This document shows, in pieces, positions 23,070 through 34,899 of a stretch of 64,000 nt of DNA (the first letter of the stretch is position 1; each line of letters starts with the position of its first letter). The translations under genes were made by a program, and so were the position numbers. A model generated the notes under the pieces. It was not told the origin of the DNA and did no database searches. It saw only the letters and a program-made list of their open reading frames with translations. Source of the DNA: Sisyra terminalis (taxonomy: Eukaryota; Arthropoda; Insecta; Neuroptera; Sisyridae). The DNA lies in assembly GCA_958496175.1 (NCBI GenBank), contig OY292278.1:26412001-26476000 (forward strand). The letters run 5' to 3'.

Positions 23070-23640
23070 GTGTACTGAAATATATTGCAACAGTATTTTT
23101 AGAATACATTACAATAATTACATATTATCCAAGTCTTAGATATTTTATTAAAAGTTTCTTGTTGAAATTTTATAATATTTGACCTTTTAGCCTTTACTTA
23201 GTTATCAACAGCAATCAAACATTCGGAAAAATATGACTATGCCGCAATTCTTCAATACTCTATACATTTTAGCTACATTGAAATTGAAAACTGTTAAGAA
23301 AAATTATTTGTTTCATGAACTTAGCTATTTTTACTTTGAACTTTAATGATAGGAATTTAAAAAAGAAATACTAAACTCAGCCAAGCTAGTATCTATATAT
23401 CTTGCAAACGAAGCCATGGAAATTAGTTTATATAATTGTAAATTTTCTTTGTTTTTTTTTTTATGAAATTTTGGTTCCGTTTTATTAATTTTTAATATAT
23501 TATCCGCAAGTAGTATGAATGAGTAGTTTAAATTATCCCAAAAAATGGACATTTTACAATTTTCCTATATGTTTAATGTTTATATATATAAATGAAAAGT
23601 ATAAAAATAAAATGAGACTTGCCCCCAAATTTTTGCTGGA
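23070..23640. other. AT-rich DNA, no gene seen
   Basis: No feature recognised. Confidence 0.6.
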
Positions 23641-23696
23641 AACTTTCGCACAAAACTTTACCCTCGTCTCAGCCACATTATAAATAATCTCAAGGG

Positions 23697-23948
23697 ATGA
23701 AACTCCACCCTCACACTTTTCAATTTGACGGCGAATTCGTGGCTCAATTCGCGGACACGTTCGCTTTCAGCCCCCAAACAAATGATCGATTATACCCCCA
23801 TATAGAGCATATACGAGGGTTACAAAGAGTACGGGGACGCAACTCGAAATGTCGATCTCACAATTTTAAACGAAAAAGCAAATATTTACGAAAATATTTT
23901 TCGAATAAATACGACAAGTGTATCTGTCCTATCACATCTATCAACTAA
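23697..23948 (+). CDS. Hypothetical small ORF in a GC-rich patch
   Basis: Open frame of 83 codons beginning MKLHPHTFQFDGEFVAQF, with a stop four codons upstream of the ATG. The first 25 codons prefer C or G in third position (CTC, CAC, GAC, GGC, TTC, GCG, ACG), unlike the AT-rich surroundings, but the second half loses this. No known family, signal peptide or splice signals. Could be a conserved regulatory block rather than a gene. Confidence 0.2.
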   Translation: MKLHPHTFQFDGEFVAQFADTFAFSPQTNDRLYPHIEHIRGLQRVRGRNSKCRSHNFKRKSKYLRKYFSNKYDKCICPITSIN

Positions 23949-23949
23949 A

Positions 23950-25040
23950 TGACACGAATTTTTCGATTTAAAAGGTAATCCTTTTCATGGCTAACAATAC
24001 CGCATTGTACTTTACCGATTTTGATGAAAAGAAGCACTTTTCAAATTTTACAAATATTGAAATAAATCTTAAGGCGTATATTGAATTATATATAAAATAA
24101 ATAATAATAAAAATATTTTGCTACATCTGTACCTACTTTTATATTATTTTTTTAGAGAAAATATTCAAATTGATGCAAATCAATTGCAGCCGACTTGACC
24201 ATTGATTGACATGCACTTTATCCAAAGTCATTCAGGCAGAATTTTCATTGACAAGATATCGAGTTTGACAACGTGAACGACAACGTAAACAATGTCGGGG
24301 TTTTATGGGCATTACTTAATACTTATATACTTTGATCGAAATTTGTACAGGGGGAGAATGAATCGGCAAACACAATGCCATAAAATTGGAAAAAAATCGG
24401 CACACGCCATTGGTAAAAAAAAACTTCAGATCAATTAGGGAGGTTTGGTTGGGATATATTTTTATATATCTATGTATATTTTTTTTTTTATTTTTTATTT
24501 GTGTGAAGAATTAAGGGAATTTTTGTACAAAAAATACTTATGTGCCCTAAACTTATCACAATCAAACAATCACAAAAAAAAACTACAAAAAAAAATATTT
24601 GATTTTTTATTTATGTATCGTGTAAGAAAAAAAAACAAAATGAAGATAACTTGTATCAATCGCTTATTTATATATATATATATATCCGTTTATAAATAAG
24701 TTTTTATGTTTTTACAACTCTAGTGGCTATGAAATTTCGTAAGCCGAGAAATATTATACAAAACTTGTCACTTGATTGTTACTAGTTTACTTTGTAAAAT
24801 CAATTTCCCTTGGATAAAGAAGTTTTCAATAAAATTTGAAAATTATTTTTTTAGTCTGATATATTGTACAACATGACTTCCTTGTACACAAGTTTGTTGC
24901 ACTGTGGTTAGATTAACAATGTTCAAGTCCTAATTATTTTACGTATAAGGGTTGAAAAAGAAGATATATCCCATTAAATCGTAAAACACAAATAAACTCA
25001 AAGATAATATGGTTAATGAGACAGAGATCAAAAAAATGAA
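23950..25040. other. AT-rich DNA with a homeodomain-site-like patch
   Basis: 24160-24430 is GC-richer and contains TGATGCAAATC (octamer-like) and TGATTGACATG (Exd/Pbx-like). A short TA run lies at 24670-24685. No coding frame. Confidence 0.4.
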
Positions 25041-25044
25041 TTTA

Positions 25045-25245
25045 TACTCATACGTGTGAGAAAAACAAAAGAAATATGTATGTGAAAACCAAATAAAAAA
25101 ATTAGTATTTCAAATTTAAATTGTTTGATTATTGTAATTGGTTTCAAATGTCATTTCGGTTCAATCAATTGCCAATTTTTACCATTTCTCTATCAGTTTT
25201 ATCAGTGTTGACTGTAAATATTTCACGGATAGTTCCTAGTATGAA
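25045..25245 (+). repeat. Dispersed repeat K, copy 3
   Basis: ACGTGTGAG at the start, CAATTGCCAATTTTTACCAT, CAGTGTTGACTGTAAATAT and CACGGATAGTTCCTAGTA align with copies 1, 2 and 4. Confidence 0.65.
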
Positions 25246-25689
25246 ACAGTGGCTATATAGGTAATATATTTTCTCCTAAAACTATTTTACCTCTAAATTG
25301 TAATAATAACAAAGTTTTGAGTAACAATGCCAATGGAACAACGTTTTTCTAATGCTTTTCTAATGTTTTGTTGCGAGGGCGCTGTTTTTTGTTGTTAAAT
25401 GCCTAATATTTGAATGCCCGTATGCATCTATCTATGTATTACATATAGCGTTCTGCTGTGTACTCAATGAACCATGAAAATAAATAAAGGGGGAACGGTC
25501 AAGCACAACGAGATTAAAAATGCCTTAGCAGTTTCTTTAAGGATTTTCAGTTTAAGACAAAAAGAATAGACAAAGTACTAAAAATTTGGATCGAATATGC
25601 TCGAGATGGAAGAATCTGGAGTTTGAATAATCAAGAAATATGTCTGAGCCCCAATAGGAGAGGTTGAACGCAGGTGGAGGGTTATCAGT

Positions 25690-25884
25690 TATAGTTGGTG
25701 ATTAAATCAATTATAAATTAATGATAAACCTGTTACAATTACTTACTAGTTAAAGAATGAGATCAATGATTGTTGAAAATAAATAAATGAGAAGTGTGAA
25801 ATAAATAAACTTTTGTGTAACAAAATAAGTTTGGAATTGTTGTATGTCCTAAAACACAAATTCAAACAAACCCGTCAGACATAA
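25690..25884 (+). mobile_element. Fragment related to the 30181 solo LTR
   Basis: The 3' part shares TAAATAA, GTGTGAAATAAATAAAC, GTCCTAAAACACAAATTCAA and AAACCCGTCA with the end of the LTR at 30181-30442. The 5' boundary is unclear. Confidence 0.45.
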
Positions 25885-26099
25885 ATTAAAGTCAAAAGCG
25901 TGGCATTATTCATTTCTTGAATTTCGCATTTTTTACAATTAAAACTACTACTTTCGATTTTTTCTCTTATTCGTAAGTCAATCTATAGCGTGCTTTAATA
26001 ATTGTAAAATACTTATCTTCATATATTTTAGTTAATTAAATACTTTTTGGAAACCAAATACAATAATTATCACTTTTTTCCTATACTTTTCACCGGGAT

Positions 26100-26560
26100 G
26101 AGATTTGGAGAGCCTCAACACTGCATCATTACGCTTATTGTTTTTCCTAGGTTCTTAATTCACCTATTGTAAGTCCAGCGACTGAACAAATTTCAGAAAT
26201 CGGAGAACAAGATACTGTTCGACTAGTTCAGTGCTGAGATCGGAGATCCCCAGCTGTTTTAGTCACCATACAGAATGCTGCATTCCAACAAATATGAGAA
26301 GCAATTTCATCCCTTGTCTGAAATAACCTGCATATCGGATAGTGCAACAGTATCCTTATAGTATAAAGGTGCTTCTTCAGGCCACAGTGACCGGATAGGA
26401 AACCCATCTCCAATGTGACTAAAGATCCCCTCAAATTTAATATTTCAAGAAATAGATTTTGAGAAGGAAGTCTCGCCATTCTCTCACTGTGTTTTTGCTC
26501 CTTAAAGTCACTCCACATCAAGCAATGATTAGTATAAAGTCACTTATTGATGGTTTTTCT
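26100..26560 (-). pseudogene. Jockey/R1-type LINE 3' end (RNase H C-terminus)
   Basis: Minus-strand frame: GFLSGHCGLKKHLYTIRIL followed by C-R-L-F and D-E-I-A-S-H, which is the (L/F)-L-(S/T)-G-H-C ... H-L ... C-R-x-C ... E-x-x-x-H signature at the C-terminal end of jockey/R1-like RNase H domains. One expected Cys and the final Cys/His contacts are altered, and the frame is short. Downstream sequence (GGCTCTCCAAATC side) is shared with 33560-33775. Confidence 0.7.
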
Positions 26561-27745
26561 TACCACCAATTTTGTATCCCCAAACAGTGGTTCTGAGTCA
26601 ATGGATGGTGGCACCGCCTTTTGAATGGTAAGAACATCTGTTTTTTTGCTCCCCAGTACATTCTCATGGTTTGGCGATAAACTCAAAGTTTCTTAATCTT
26701 TGATTGAGTAATTTGAGCGATAGAGTAACTTTAGCTTTAGCAACGCTTTTAGCCTAGCTGTCAGGGAATATATGGAATTTGTTGTCTTTCAAGCCTCTCC
26801 GAAAATATATAGAAGTTCCTATGGCACCGAAAGCACCAGATGGAATAGGGGCCACTCATCGTTTACTATACCTTATTGACAAGGGATTAACATAGTAAAT
26901 ACAAACGTGGTAGGTTTTTTTCTTCTTTTTTTTAGGAGAACTAGGTATAGCTAGTTGGTAAAGAGAAAAGCTGCACATATACAAAGGCACAAATGTAGCC
27001 AAATGTAAATATATAAAATGATTTTTAAAAAGCTCAAAATGAATATTTCTGTCGAAAACTATCAATTTCCTAGTAACATAGTGAAAATACTATAGTAATA
27101 TACTATAGTAGCTGGACAAATCTACTTATTTCCTCTTTCTTACTATAAATTTTGTTGTCAATACTAAATAATCAATAATTTCAAATATATTTAAAGAAAA
27201 AATTATAAAATAAAAACTAAAAAAAAAAAACTTTGTCCTCCTTTTTTGTTTAAATTCCTACAAATTAATGTTAGTTTGTTTAATAAATGATATACAAAAA
27301 CTCCATTAAAGATTAAAAGAAAATTATGAAAAATTTCACAAAATTAAATTATATTTTGACTTTGAAAACAAAAGCTTTGAGCTTTTATATTTTTATTTTT
27401 GCCAAAGTATTCAAATTAAGCTACAACGCTTTGTTGTTCGTTTTTATTTTAAAGGGCGATACAATTGGGATAATAATTTTGAATGAAGAAATTAGTTGAA
27501 AAGCAAGTCGGAAACTGGGGGAGTTGGACCATGGAGAGCACATGCCATTTGCTTTACGACAAAACGGAACGGCCAGACGCCCTGGACAGTGGATTTTAGT
27601 TTTACGAAAAAAATAAATAGAATATAATGCCTAAAAGAAACAGAGCTCACAAAAATGTTCTTAGAGTACTATTAATAAAATAATACACAAATTTTCAAAA
27701 AATTTTAACAAAAAAATTCGCTTCACCAAAAAACACAAAAATCGG
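26561..27745. other. AT-rich DNA with one GC-richer patch
   Basis: 27490-27595 (GGAACGGCCAGACGCCCTGG region) stands out in composition. No exon signals found. Confidence 0.5.
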
Positions 27746-27748
27746 TGC

Positions 27749-27835
27749 AGGTCCTTCTTAGAGACAACAATATCTGGCAACGTTGCATTTTCTACTTTGT
27801 TTTTAATTTAATTCACGAATAAATGCCCAAAATGA
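27749..27835 (+). repeat. Arm of the CTTTTAGCGAC foldback family
   Basis: AATATCTGGCAACGTTGCAT, then TTTCTACTTTGTTTTTAATT, matches the arms at 39755-39985. Confidence 0.5.
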
Positions 27836-27839
27836 AAAT

Positions 27840-28860
27840 TTGGCGACCAAAGAGAAAATTACATAATATTAGAATTGAATTACCAAGAACCTTAGAACCA
27901 AGGACCTTAACCGGTTTCTTACACCCCAAAGCTTGTATTTTCAGCAAACAAGAGCTTAATTTTAAAAATTAGTAAAAATTTTAATTTGTAAATTTTGACT
28001 TAAGGTATCGCTTCTGCCATTGCTGGAATATTGTAGAAGGCTTAATTATTTATAAACAATAATAATTAAAATTGATTGTAAATATAACTCGTTTGATTTT
28101 CACTTAGTTATTTTAGTTATTTCACTTCATATTCATTTTTAACTTAATATTTCAAAAATATAAATTCTTCTTTTTAAAAGGTCAAAAATGAATCTTATTT
28201 TAATTAATCTAATGAAAACAAATTTTAACTTTCAAAACGTGATTCCAAACTTCGAACCAATAAGTTTCAAAATTGGAAAAATTTATTCAATATCAATTTA
28301 ATCGCAGCTTTCATATTTGTCAAATTCATATTTGTCCAAATTTTTAAAACTAAAATTTTTTCGTTGAAATTGGATCCCAACATGGGGTTGGAGAATTATT
28401 GCCGAACCTAGACCTATGAAGCTAGATGATTTTAAAGTATTAATTTAAGTGGAACCGAAGCCACAGTTGGACCATCACAATTTATACTACTCCAGCTCCT
28501 ACCAATTTTACATTTAATTAAGACAGTATGATGCATACTTAAAAGATAATATTTTGGATTCTAACATTGAATCAAACCTCAATCCAATTAGATCGTATTT
28601 AAATTGGTGTTTGATGGTTGTGGCTTATGGTCAAAAATATAAACTCAAATGTTTTAACAATTTACCTCGAAGCTGTTACCGGATCAAGAGCTAGAGTCAA
28701 TTATTGGCTCTGCAGTCAGGGTTGAAGACGGAGCCTACACAAATTTATTCCACCTTACCCTAGTTCCAATGATTGATTAAAAATCGACTAAAACCAAATT
28801 TAGTTTCAATCTTTTCAATAGTTTTAGTCTAAAAACTCAAAATGTTGCTTGATAGTAACG
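27840..28860. other. AT-rich DNA, no gene seen
   Basis: Contains CCACCTTACCCT at 28743-28754, the reverse complement of the TIR-like start at 1948. Confidence 0.5.
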
Positions 28861-28864
28861 ATTT

Positions 28865-29203
28865 ATGTTCCCCTCGATTGAGAGTCACTGTACGAAAAGC
28901 AAATGGGCACCTCTGTGTAAAATATATATATACCTAGATACAATTGTTTGTCAAACAAAGACTCTCGTCAAAGCTGTCCATTGCGTCAACACCCCCATCG
29001 TAGAGAGCCTTTTCAACCCCTGCACTCTCTTTGCAACCCTCCAACGCCATCATCATACTTATCGCCCTTTCCGACTACAAATAATCTTCAATAATGACCA
29101 AAATCAATGTGATCAATATTTATTCTATAACTTACGTAAATATTGCATGAATGGTACTTCAACTAAAAAAAACTTGTACTCACTTTTTTGCTACACACAT
29201 TAA
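28865..29203 (+). CDS. Hypothetical ORF over a GC-richer patch
   Basis: Open frame of 112 codons. The middle (KAVHCVNTPIVESLFNP, then LQRHHHTYRPFRLQ) uses C-ending codons unusually often for this window, while both ends are ordinary AT-rich sequence. No domain, signal peptide or splice context recognised. An ORF of this length is near the chance expectation for 64 kb. Confidence 0.18.
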   Translation: MFPSIESHCTKSKWAPLCKIYIYLDTIVCQTKTLVKAVHCVNTPIVESLFNPCTLFATLQRHHHTYRPFRLQIIFNNDQNQCDQYLFYNLRKYCMNGTSTKKNLYSLFCYTH

Positions 29204-29899
29204 AATAGATCCTTGATCTCATTTTTGGTTATTCTGGTGCGAAAATTAAGTACGAAAAGTTAACGAAAATTTGAAAAGCCCGGTTTTCTTTAGGGATATT
29301 TCAATATTTTACGAAATTGGAGAACTGGGAAGCAATAACATATTTTATTAAATTAATCAAAATACAGGTGCAAATATAGGTGCACAAATTCCAATAGAAA
29401 CTTCAGTTCTATCAATTTGGGGCTTAAAGAAGTTATTATGGTTATGAAGTAGAAGTAAGTTTAATTTGTGAAGTATAATGGAAACATAATTTCTTTATCT
29501 GCTGAATAACTGGAATTAGTAAGGATTTCTAGCTACTGTTGTCTTAAAACTCTTAAGCACCGTTGGTTCTACTATTCAGATCCTTTGATATGTAGATTCT
29601 GCTGGTTCTGCCTGACATAATAGAAAACTATTTCTCATGTTACAAAAATGTGCTACACTCTAGCAGTGTTCTTAACACTGAACATTCTGGAGAATCGCAA
29701 AATCTACTTTTCCACTGTTTACACAAAATGACTGACTATTACCGAAATGGCTACTATTGGGTACTGGTTTTGAACATTTTTTTCATTAATCCTAAAACTT
29801 TCTGTCAATGAAAATCGGAAAATTTTTATCTATTTCGAAGTTGAATATCACTAAAAAAGTAGCATTTTCTTTGTATTGCAAGAATGAAAATCGCATTTA

Positions 29900-30110
29900 A
29901 GTGAACCAATGAACGAATAGTCAATGTGGCCACATCAAAACTGGTGGGTTCTGGATTTAAACCTTTATAAATAGGCAAACTTTCAATACTATCACGGACT
30001 CACTGAACCGTAAAAGAAAATACTGAGTAGGAGGGAGTAGTCCTACAAAGGGTCGAGATCAATCTCGATAGTTCCAAATACTAGAAAGGGATAGTAATTC
30101 GAGCAATGAA
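29900..30110 (+). repeat. Diverged tRNA-SINE-like repeat
   Basis: GTGGCCACATCAAAACTGGTGGGTT and the flanking bases align with the tRNA-like head of the SINEs at 2271 and 22889. The body diverges after CAAACTTTC. Confidence 0.4.
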
Positions 30111-30180
30111 ATAGAAAAATAAAAAACGTTCGAATTAAGTCTATGAGTAACGAACATCGATCATTCATTACAATTCTATA

Positions 30181-30442
30181 TGTTACGAAAATCGATCATT
30201 TTAGAGTAATCACTACTCCGGTCTGAGTTCTTATATAAGAGCTGATAAGGATGTTGGCGAACAACACAGTTCAGTGGAAAACAGAATAGTTCAATGCTGT
30301 GAAAAATAAATCGGTCTCGACAACAATTAAATTAAATGTCAATTTGTAAATAAATAAGTGTGTAGTGTAAAATAAATAGATAAACGAGTGTAAAAAATAA
30401 ATTGTCAATGTAGTCTTAAACACAAATCCAACGAACCCGTCA
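30181..30442 (+). mobile_element. Solo LTR of a Ty3/gypsy-type retrotransposon
   Basis: Begins TGTTACGAAAATCG and ends AACGAACCCGTCA. Inside are TATATAAG (30232), an ACAGTTCAGTGG initiator region at 30266-30277 and AATAAA at 30305. The flanks CTATA (30176-30180) and ATATA (30443-30447) match at four of five bases, fitting a short target duplication. No internal gag-pol follows, so it is a recombination product (solo LTR). Confidence 0.65.
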
Positions 30443-30444
30443 AT

Positions 30445-32090
30445 ATAAATAAGAAAAAACGTAAGAATATTTATAAGTATACGAAATTGTGCTTACCCTA
30501 GAGTCGCTAAAGTACTTCGTTAATATAAGGTGCCGGTATTTTTACAGTTTTTTTTTCTTGTGTTACAAAAAACCTGCAAAAATGGGTTATTTTGATAATT
30601 TAAAAACGTTAAACGAATTTATCGAGTCCATGTAGTTAAAAACGCTGTGTGTACTTATATACACACGTGAGAAGTTGTACTTTTTTGGCGTAGTTAAAAA
30701 ATGTTTAAATGTTTAATAAAATAATAATAGGGTTGCAGTGGAATAGACAATACGGTGTAATTAATTATTTATTAGTTGTATGAAGTTGTAGTATAAAATT
30801 GGTCGCTCAATCGTCGGCGAGCAACTTCATACTGTAGTTTCTTTGCTTCCTTGATAAAAATTCACCCCCATCATTTTTGTATAACGCCGCTAAAGAAGTA
30901 TAACTTCAAAAAGGTTGATCTATTATTAAGTTACGCTAACGAAGTCGCAAGTATCAACTAGTTTCAAGCATAATAAGGAATAAAATCTTTCTAGCCATTT
31001 AGTTACTACAAATAATGATAAATCTCCTCCCTAAAAAAACTCACCCGAAACGACCTCTCTAATTTCCAAATAATTTCAATCAGATAAATCCATCATTGAC
31101 AATATGAACGACAGAAAAACCCCCTAATTTCTAAGATTTATTTATAAAAAAACATCATAAAAAATATATTAATAAAAAAAGCGTGTGTTAATCGCTTAGT
31201 TATCAGAAGCACCCTAATTCTTTAAAAAAGAAAAAAAAATAAGGCCAACGGTCAAATCAATATTGAGCCAGGGTAATTTACATGCCAATTATGGTCAAAT
31301 CAAAATAAAAGTTCAAAGGAGGGGTAGTTTTTTTGGAAATTGCTAAAAACTTTAGCCATTCATATGACCATAGATCAAATCAAATATATATATATAGTGT
31401 GGCTGTTGAATTTTTTTTCGTCATTTGGACCATTACAGCGTTCAATCTGGTCTGTTTGAGATTATTGTAACAATGGAGGGAACGTGCAAAATGCACCGGG
31501 CATTATTTAAATGTGCAATATGCATTTTATCGAAAATTTCCAGTCGGCCATTGCGTACATGTGCCCTGTTCTATTCGACAGGGTGGTGTGGTTTGCAGTG
31601 GTCGATCGTAAAATAGCCATCTGTGGCCACCATAGAATGACCCCTCGCCATCCGTTCCAAAGCCGATGACACGTTTTTGGGCCAAAACTGTCAAAAATAA
31701 ATTACCTAGTTTCTAGTTTTCTATTCTCCTCATTTTAATATACCTCGTAGGGTTCAGGGTGAATAGAGCACAGAGTATATAAATGCCCATGCGATTAAAA
31801 ATTAGAATGTTAGTCCGAAATATTTGTACGACAGGGATGATTATTTCAAAAAAAACGCGAGCTTTTGGTAAAATCTCTAGTTTGAAAAAGAAAAACAAAG
31901 AATGTTTTTTTTAAATAAGCAGGAGTTAATATTTATTCCATTTATTCTAAGATTTTTTTATGCTTTTTCATTATTTTATTATAAAGTAGGGAATGATCAA
32001 GATTTATGAAAAATAGCTTAAATCCTACTTTGTTAACTAATTGCTATTAATTTGGTACCTATTTTTTAAATTGCATAAGAAAAAATTCAC
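30445..32090. other. AT-rich DNA with small hairpins and one GC-richer patch
   Basis: Hairpins TATGAAGTTG...CAACTTCATA (30779-30831) and GTGTGTA...TATACACAC (30647-30666). GCCGCTAAAGAAGT at 30890 recurs near 17048 (inverse) and 40968, marking another degenerate repeat. 31400-31690 is GC-rich without a convincing exon. Confidence 0.45.
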
Positions 32091-32095
32091 GTAAC

Positions 32096-32690
32096 CAGAG
32101 CTATCAAAAATTCTTCGGGTAAGTATCTAGCTATCTAAATACTAGATAAGTTATTTTTTTAAAAAGTACCCGAAGTTACTTTGATACTTCTATAACTTGA
32201 ATACTTATCTTAAGTTATTTTTTAAGATACTTTTTAATTACTTTGTATTTTTAATTTGTACTAAGTTTCGTAACGTATTAGGTAAAGTCGTTAGGTAATC
32301 AGGTACTACATTTCTTACCTTCATTAATTTAGGAAAAAGGAAAGTATAAACGTCTACTAAATCTCCTAAATCGCTTTATACTTTAAAATGATAGAAAATT
32401 AATACAAGAGGTTTAAATTGAATATTGTATTTTTACTTAAAAATTATACTTTATACTTTAAAAATGAAAGAAAATATAATTCTGTATTTTATATCTCGGT
32501 ACCACGGTATCTTAGTTACTTTTCGGTATTTATGGTACTTTTTAAGATACAAGATACAATTCCTTTTAAAAAGTGTCTAAGATACTAGTTTCTTTTTGCT
32601 AAAAAATAAAGATTCAACTAAGATGCAGTATCTTTTTAAAGTAACTATGTTACTTCAAAGTAACAAAGTCATCTTTTTCTAACAGCTCTA
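32096..32690 (+). mobile_element. hAT-type MITE, family CAGAGCTGCCAG, copy 1
   Basis: Termini CAGAGCTATCAAAAATT and TTTTTCTAACAGCTCTA. Flanks CACGTAAC (32088-32095) and GACGTAAC (32691-32698) match at seven of eight bases. The interior is almost wholly made of short AAGTAACTT, AAGTATCT and AGATACTT words; no transposase. Confidence 0.85.
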
Positions 32691-32932
32691 GACGTAACAT
32701 ATCAATATTTTATTAGTACTAATAATCTACCTCTAGCAAAATGAATTCTGTAATTCCAATAATAATTGTCCTGAGATGGTTTTAGCTAAATTTCAAATTT
32801 TATAACTAGTATAGCAATAAAATATTCAGATTTTTTTCGATAAAAACCGTATTTATGAGTCTGGCATACCTGGATATTATGGGTTTTCCTTCCCTACACA
32901 GTGTAAAGAATTGAGTGATACTTATATCATAT

Positions 32933-33402
32933 TGTAACGTGACGTGTCAAAACTGTATTGAGATGGCGTTATTCGTTTTTCAATTTCTTTTGAAAATAAA
33001 TAACCACTTTCACACTTAACACTTAATAATCACATTTTTTATAACACTTGTATACACTTTTTATTACACAATTACACTTGTCAAAACAATCACTCAAATG
33101 ACAATAATCACTTTTAATTCAAATCACACTAATAATCGCTTGGTAATCGCTTTGTTGTAACGAAAATTCAAAATGAACTTCGATACAAAACTATCAGCTG
33201 GCTTGACTGAGCGCCGTATATACCCGCAACCCAACATTCTAGAATATACTTCAATATTCGCCAACGTTCCACCATCTACAAGATGTTTCCAGAACAATCT
33301 CTATGAACATTCACATTGGTGAGAGAGAGATAGAAGTCACTCAACCAATCGCGTGCCGGCATGACACAAAGAGAGAGACAGACTTTGTCCCTTTCTGTTA
33401 CA
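32933..33402 (-). mobile_element. Solo LTR, Ty3/gypsy-like, 470 bp
   Basis: Terminal TGTAAC...GTTACA with ATAT directly repeated on both sides (32929-32932, 33403-33406). On the minus strand a TATATA box (GGGTATATACGG) precedes GCTCAGTCAAG, an initiator match, and TAATAAAAAG lies in the 3' half. No internal coding region on either side. Confidence 0.8.
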
Positions 33403-33559
33403 ATATATTTACAGAATCTATAGGATATCTACTGCAGGAATAATAAATCTATTGGGATAACTATAGGAGTCAAATAAAAACAAATCAAGCAAATGTCAAG
33501 GGCTAAGTATAATTCATCAAAATTGTTTAGTTTTTTGTGTTTTAATGGCTAAAAAAATA

Positions 33560-33780
33560 AATTTTCTTTCCCCATATCGGTCACCAGGGCACAGTTTGAA
33601 GAGCCTCAACACTGGTGCTTTAGTTTTAATGTGTTACCTAGATCCTTATTTCACGTTTTGTAAGCCGAGAAAACGATCATATTTTAACATCCGACGAATA
33701 GTATCCAGCTCGACTAGTTCAGTACTGAAATCGGTAACCCCCAGCTCTTTTAGTGGCTATATAGATAGAATCTAACATTC
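33560..33780 (-). pseudogene. Jockey/R1-type LINE 3' tail fragment
   Basis: Shares GAGCCTCAACACTG, CTAGTTCAGT(A/G)CTGA and CCCCAGCT-TTTTAGT with 26100-26260 in the same order. It is the region just downstream of the RNase H domain. Confidence 0.6.
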
Positions 33781-33859
33781 CCAAAAAAAAAACCTCTTTT
33801 TTGTAACCAAAGGATGATATTTTTAATTATTTTACAACTAATTATTTCGGAAGAAAAAT

Positions 33860-34165
33860 AGGACGAATGAAGCAAGTCACAAATCTAGAAGTTTTGAAGA
33901 GAGTCAGTGCAGAAAGAATGGTCATAACATTTATTCGAAAGGGCAATCATTTCGTTTTTTCAACGACAAAAGAAAAATCGACTGAATGGAATATATTCCA
34001 AGAGGGAACAAATTATATTGAAAGTTGTTGAAAAAAAAATTAAAAAGCCAAAGACGAAAGGAAAAAGAAGAACTGTAATTCTAAACCTGCAACAAAGAGG
34101 ATCAATGACAGAAAAATCTCCATGGAAGAACTAAAAGGAGTACAGCCACATTTGCAGGTGAATCT
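33860..34165 (+). pseudogene. LINE family B C-terminal remnant
   Basis: Reads GRMKQVTNLEVLKRVSAERM, the W-x-D-x-V-T-N-x-E-V-L-x-R-V signature near the end of a LINE ORF2, then frameshifts and stops. Confidence 0.6.
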
Positions 34166-34719
34166 GATCTTAGATACAAAAAAAATCTGAACAATAAGAA
34201 GTCAAATCATTCGGATGTTATCATTCGTAACAAGAATCAATTCCAATTCCAGCTCATCATTCATGGTCGAACTTAAGAGAAAAGACCTCACGAATGAAAT
34301 AGGACATCCTGGCTGCCAATCTTCAAAGGTATAAGTATAAGTAAAATAGCTGTGATAAACGCCAATATTCAGTGTCAATCTTCTTTTTTTCACCAGAAAA
34401 ATAGAAGAATATTTTTATACAATCATACATGTATATTGTATATAGAGCCAAAGAATCCTTCATTTCCTGCTCCCAAAAACCGCAAGCCTACAAAAATAAT
34501 GAGTCATTATTAATAACGTTTACTTAATTGAAAATTATCAAAATAAAAGTACCTTAATATAAATCCAAAAACTTAGTTTATTTAATTTTTCTTTTAGATA
34601 CTATTTTCGAGGCGACACGATACTAGTGAAGAAAAAAGCAACTCTTTCTCTTGAATATTTTACTATGCAAAAATAACAGCCAATATAGTAATATGCAAAC
34701 GTTTATATGTAAAAAATGT

Positions 34720-34895
34720 ATTTTAACACACACGTGGGAGTGAGAACCAAATATAGTAATCATTGTCTCAAATTTAAATTAACTGATGGTTGTCATTTGT
34801 TTCAACTGTCATTTTCATCTCATTAAATTGACAATTTTTGTTATCTGCCTGTTATGTCAATGTTGGCTGTAAATATATCACGGGTAGTTACTAGT
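34720..34895 (+). repeat. Dispersed repeat K, copy 4
   Basis: CACACGTGGGAGTGAGAACC, TGTTGGCTGTAAATAT and CACGGGTAGTTACTAGTA match the other copies. Confidence 0.65.
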
Positions 34896-34899
34896 AATT

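Noticed and set aside
26856..27065. Minus-strand 69-codon ORF
   Set aside because: Low-complexity lysine run from a T tract and no supporting signal.
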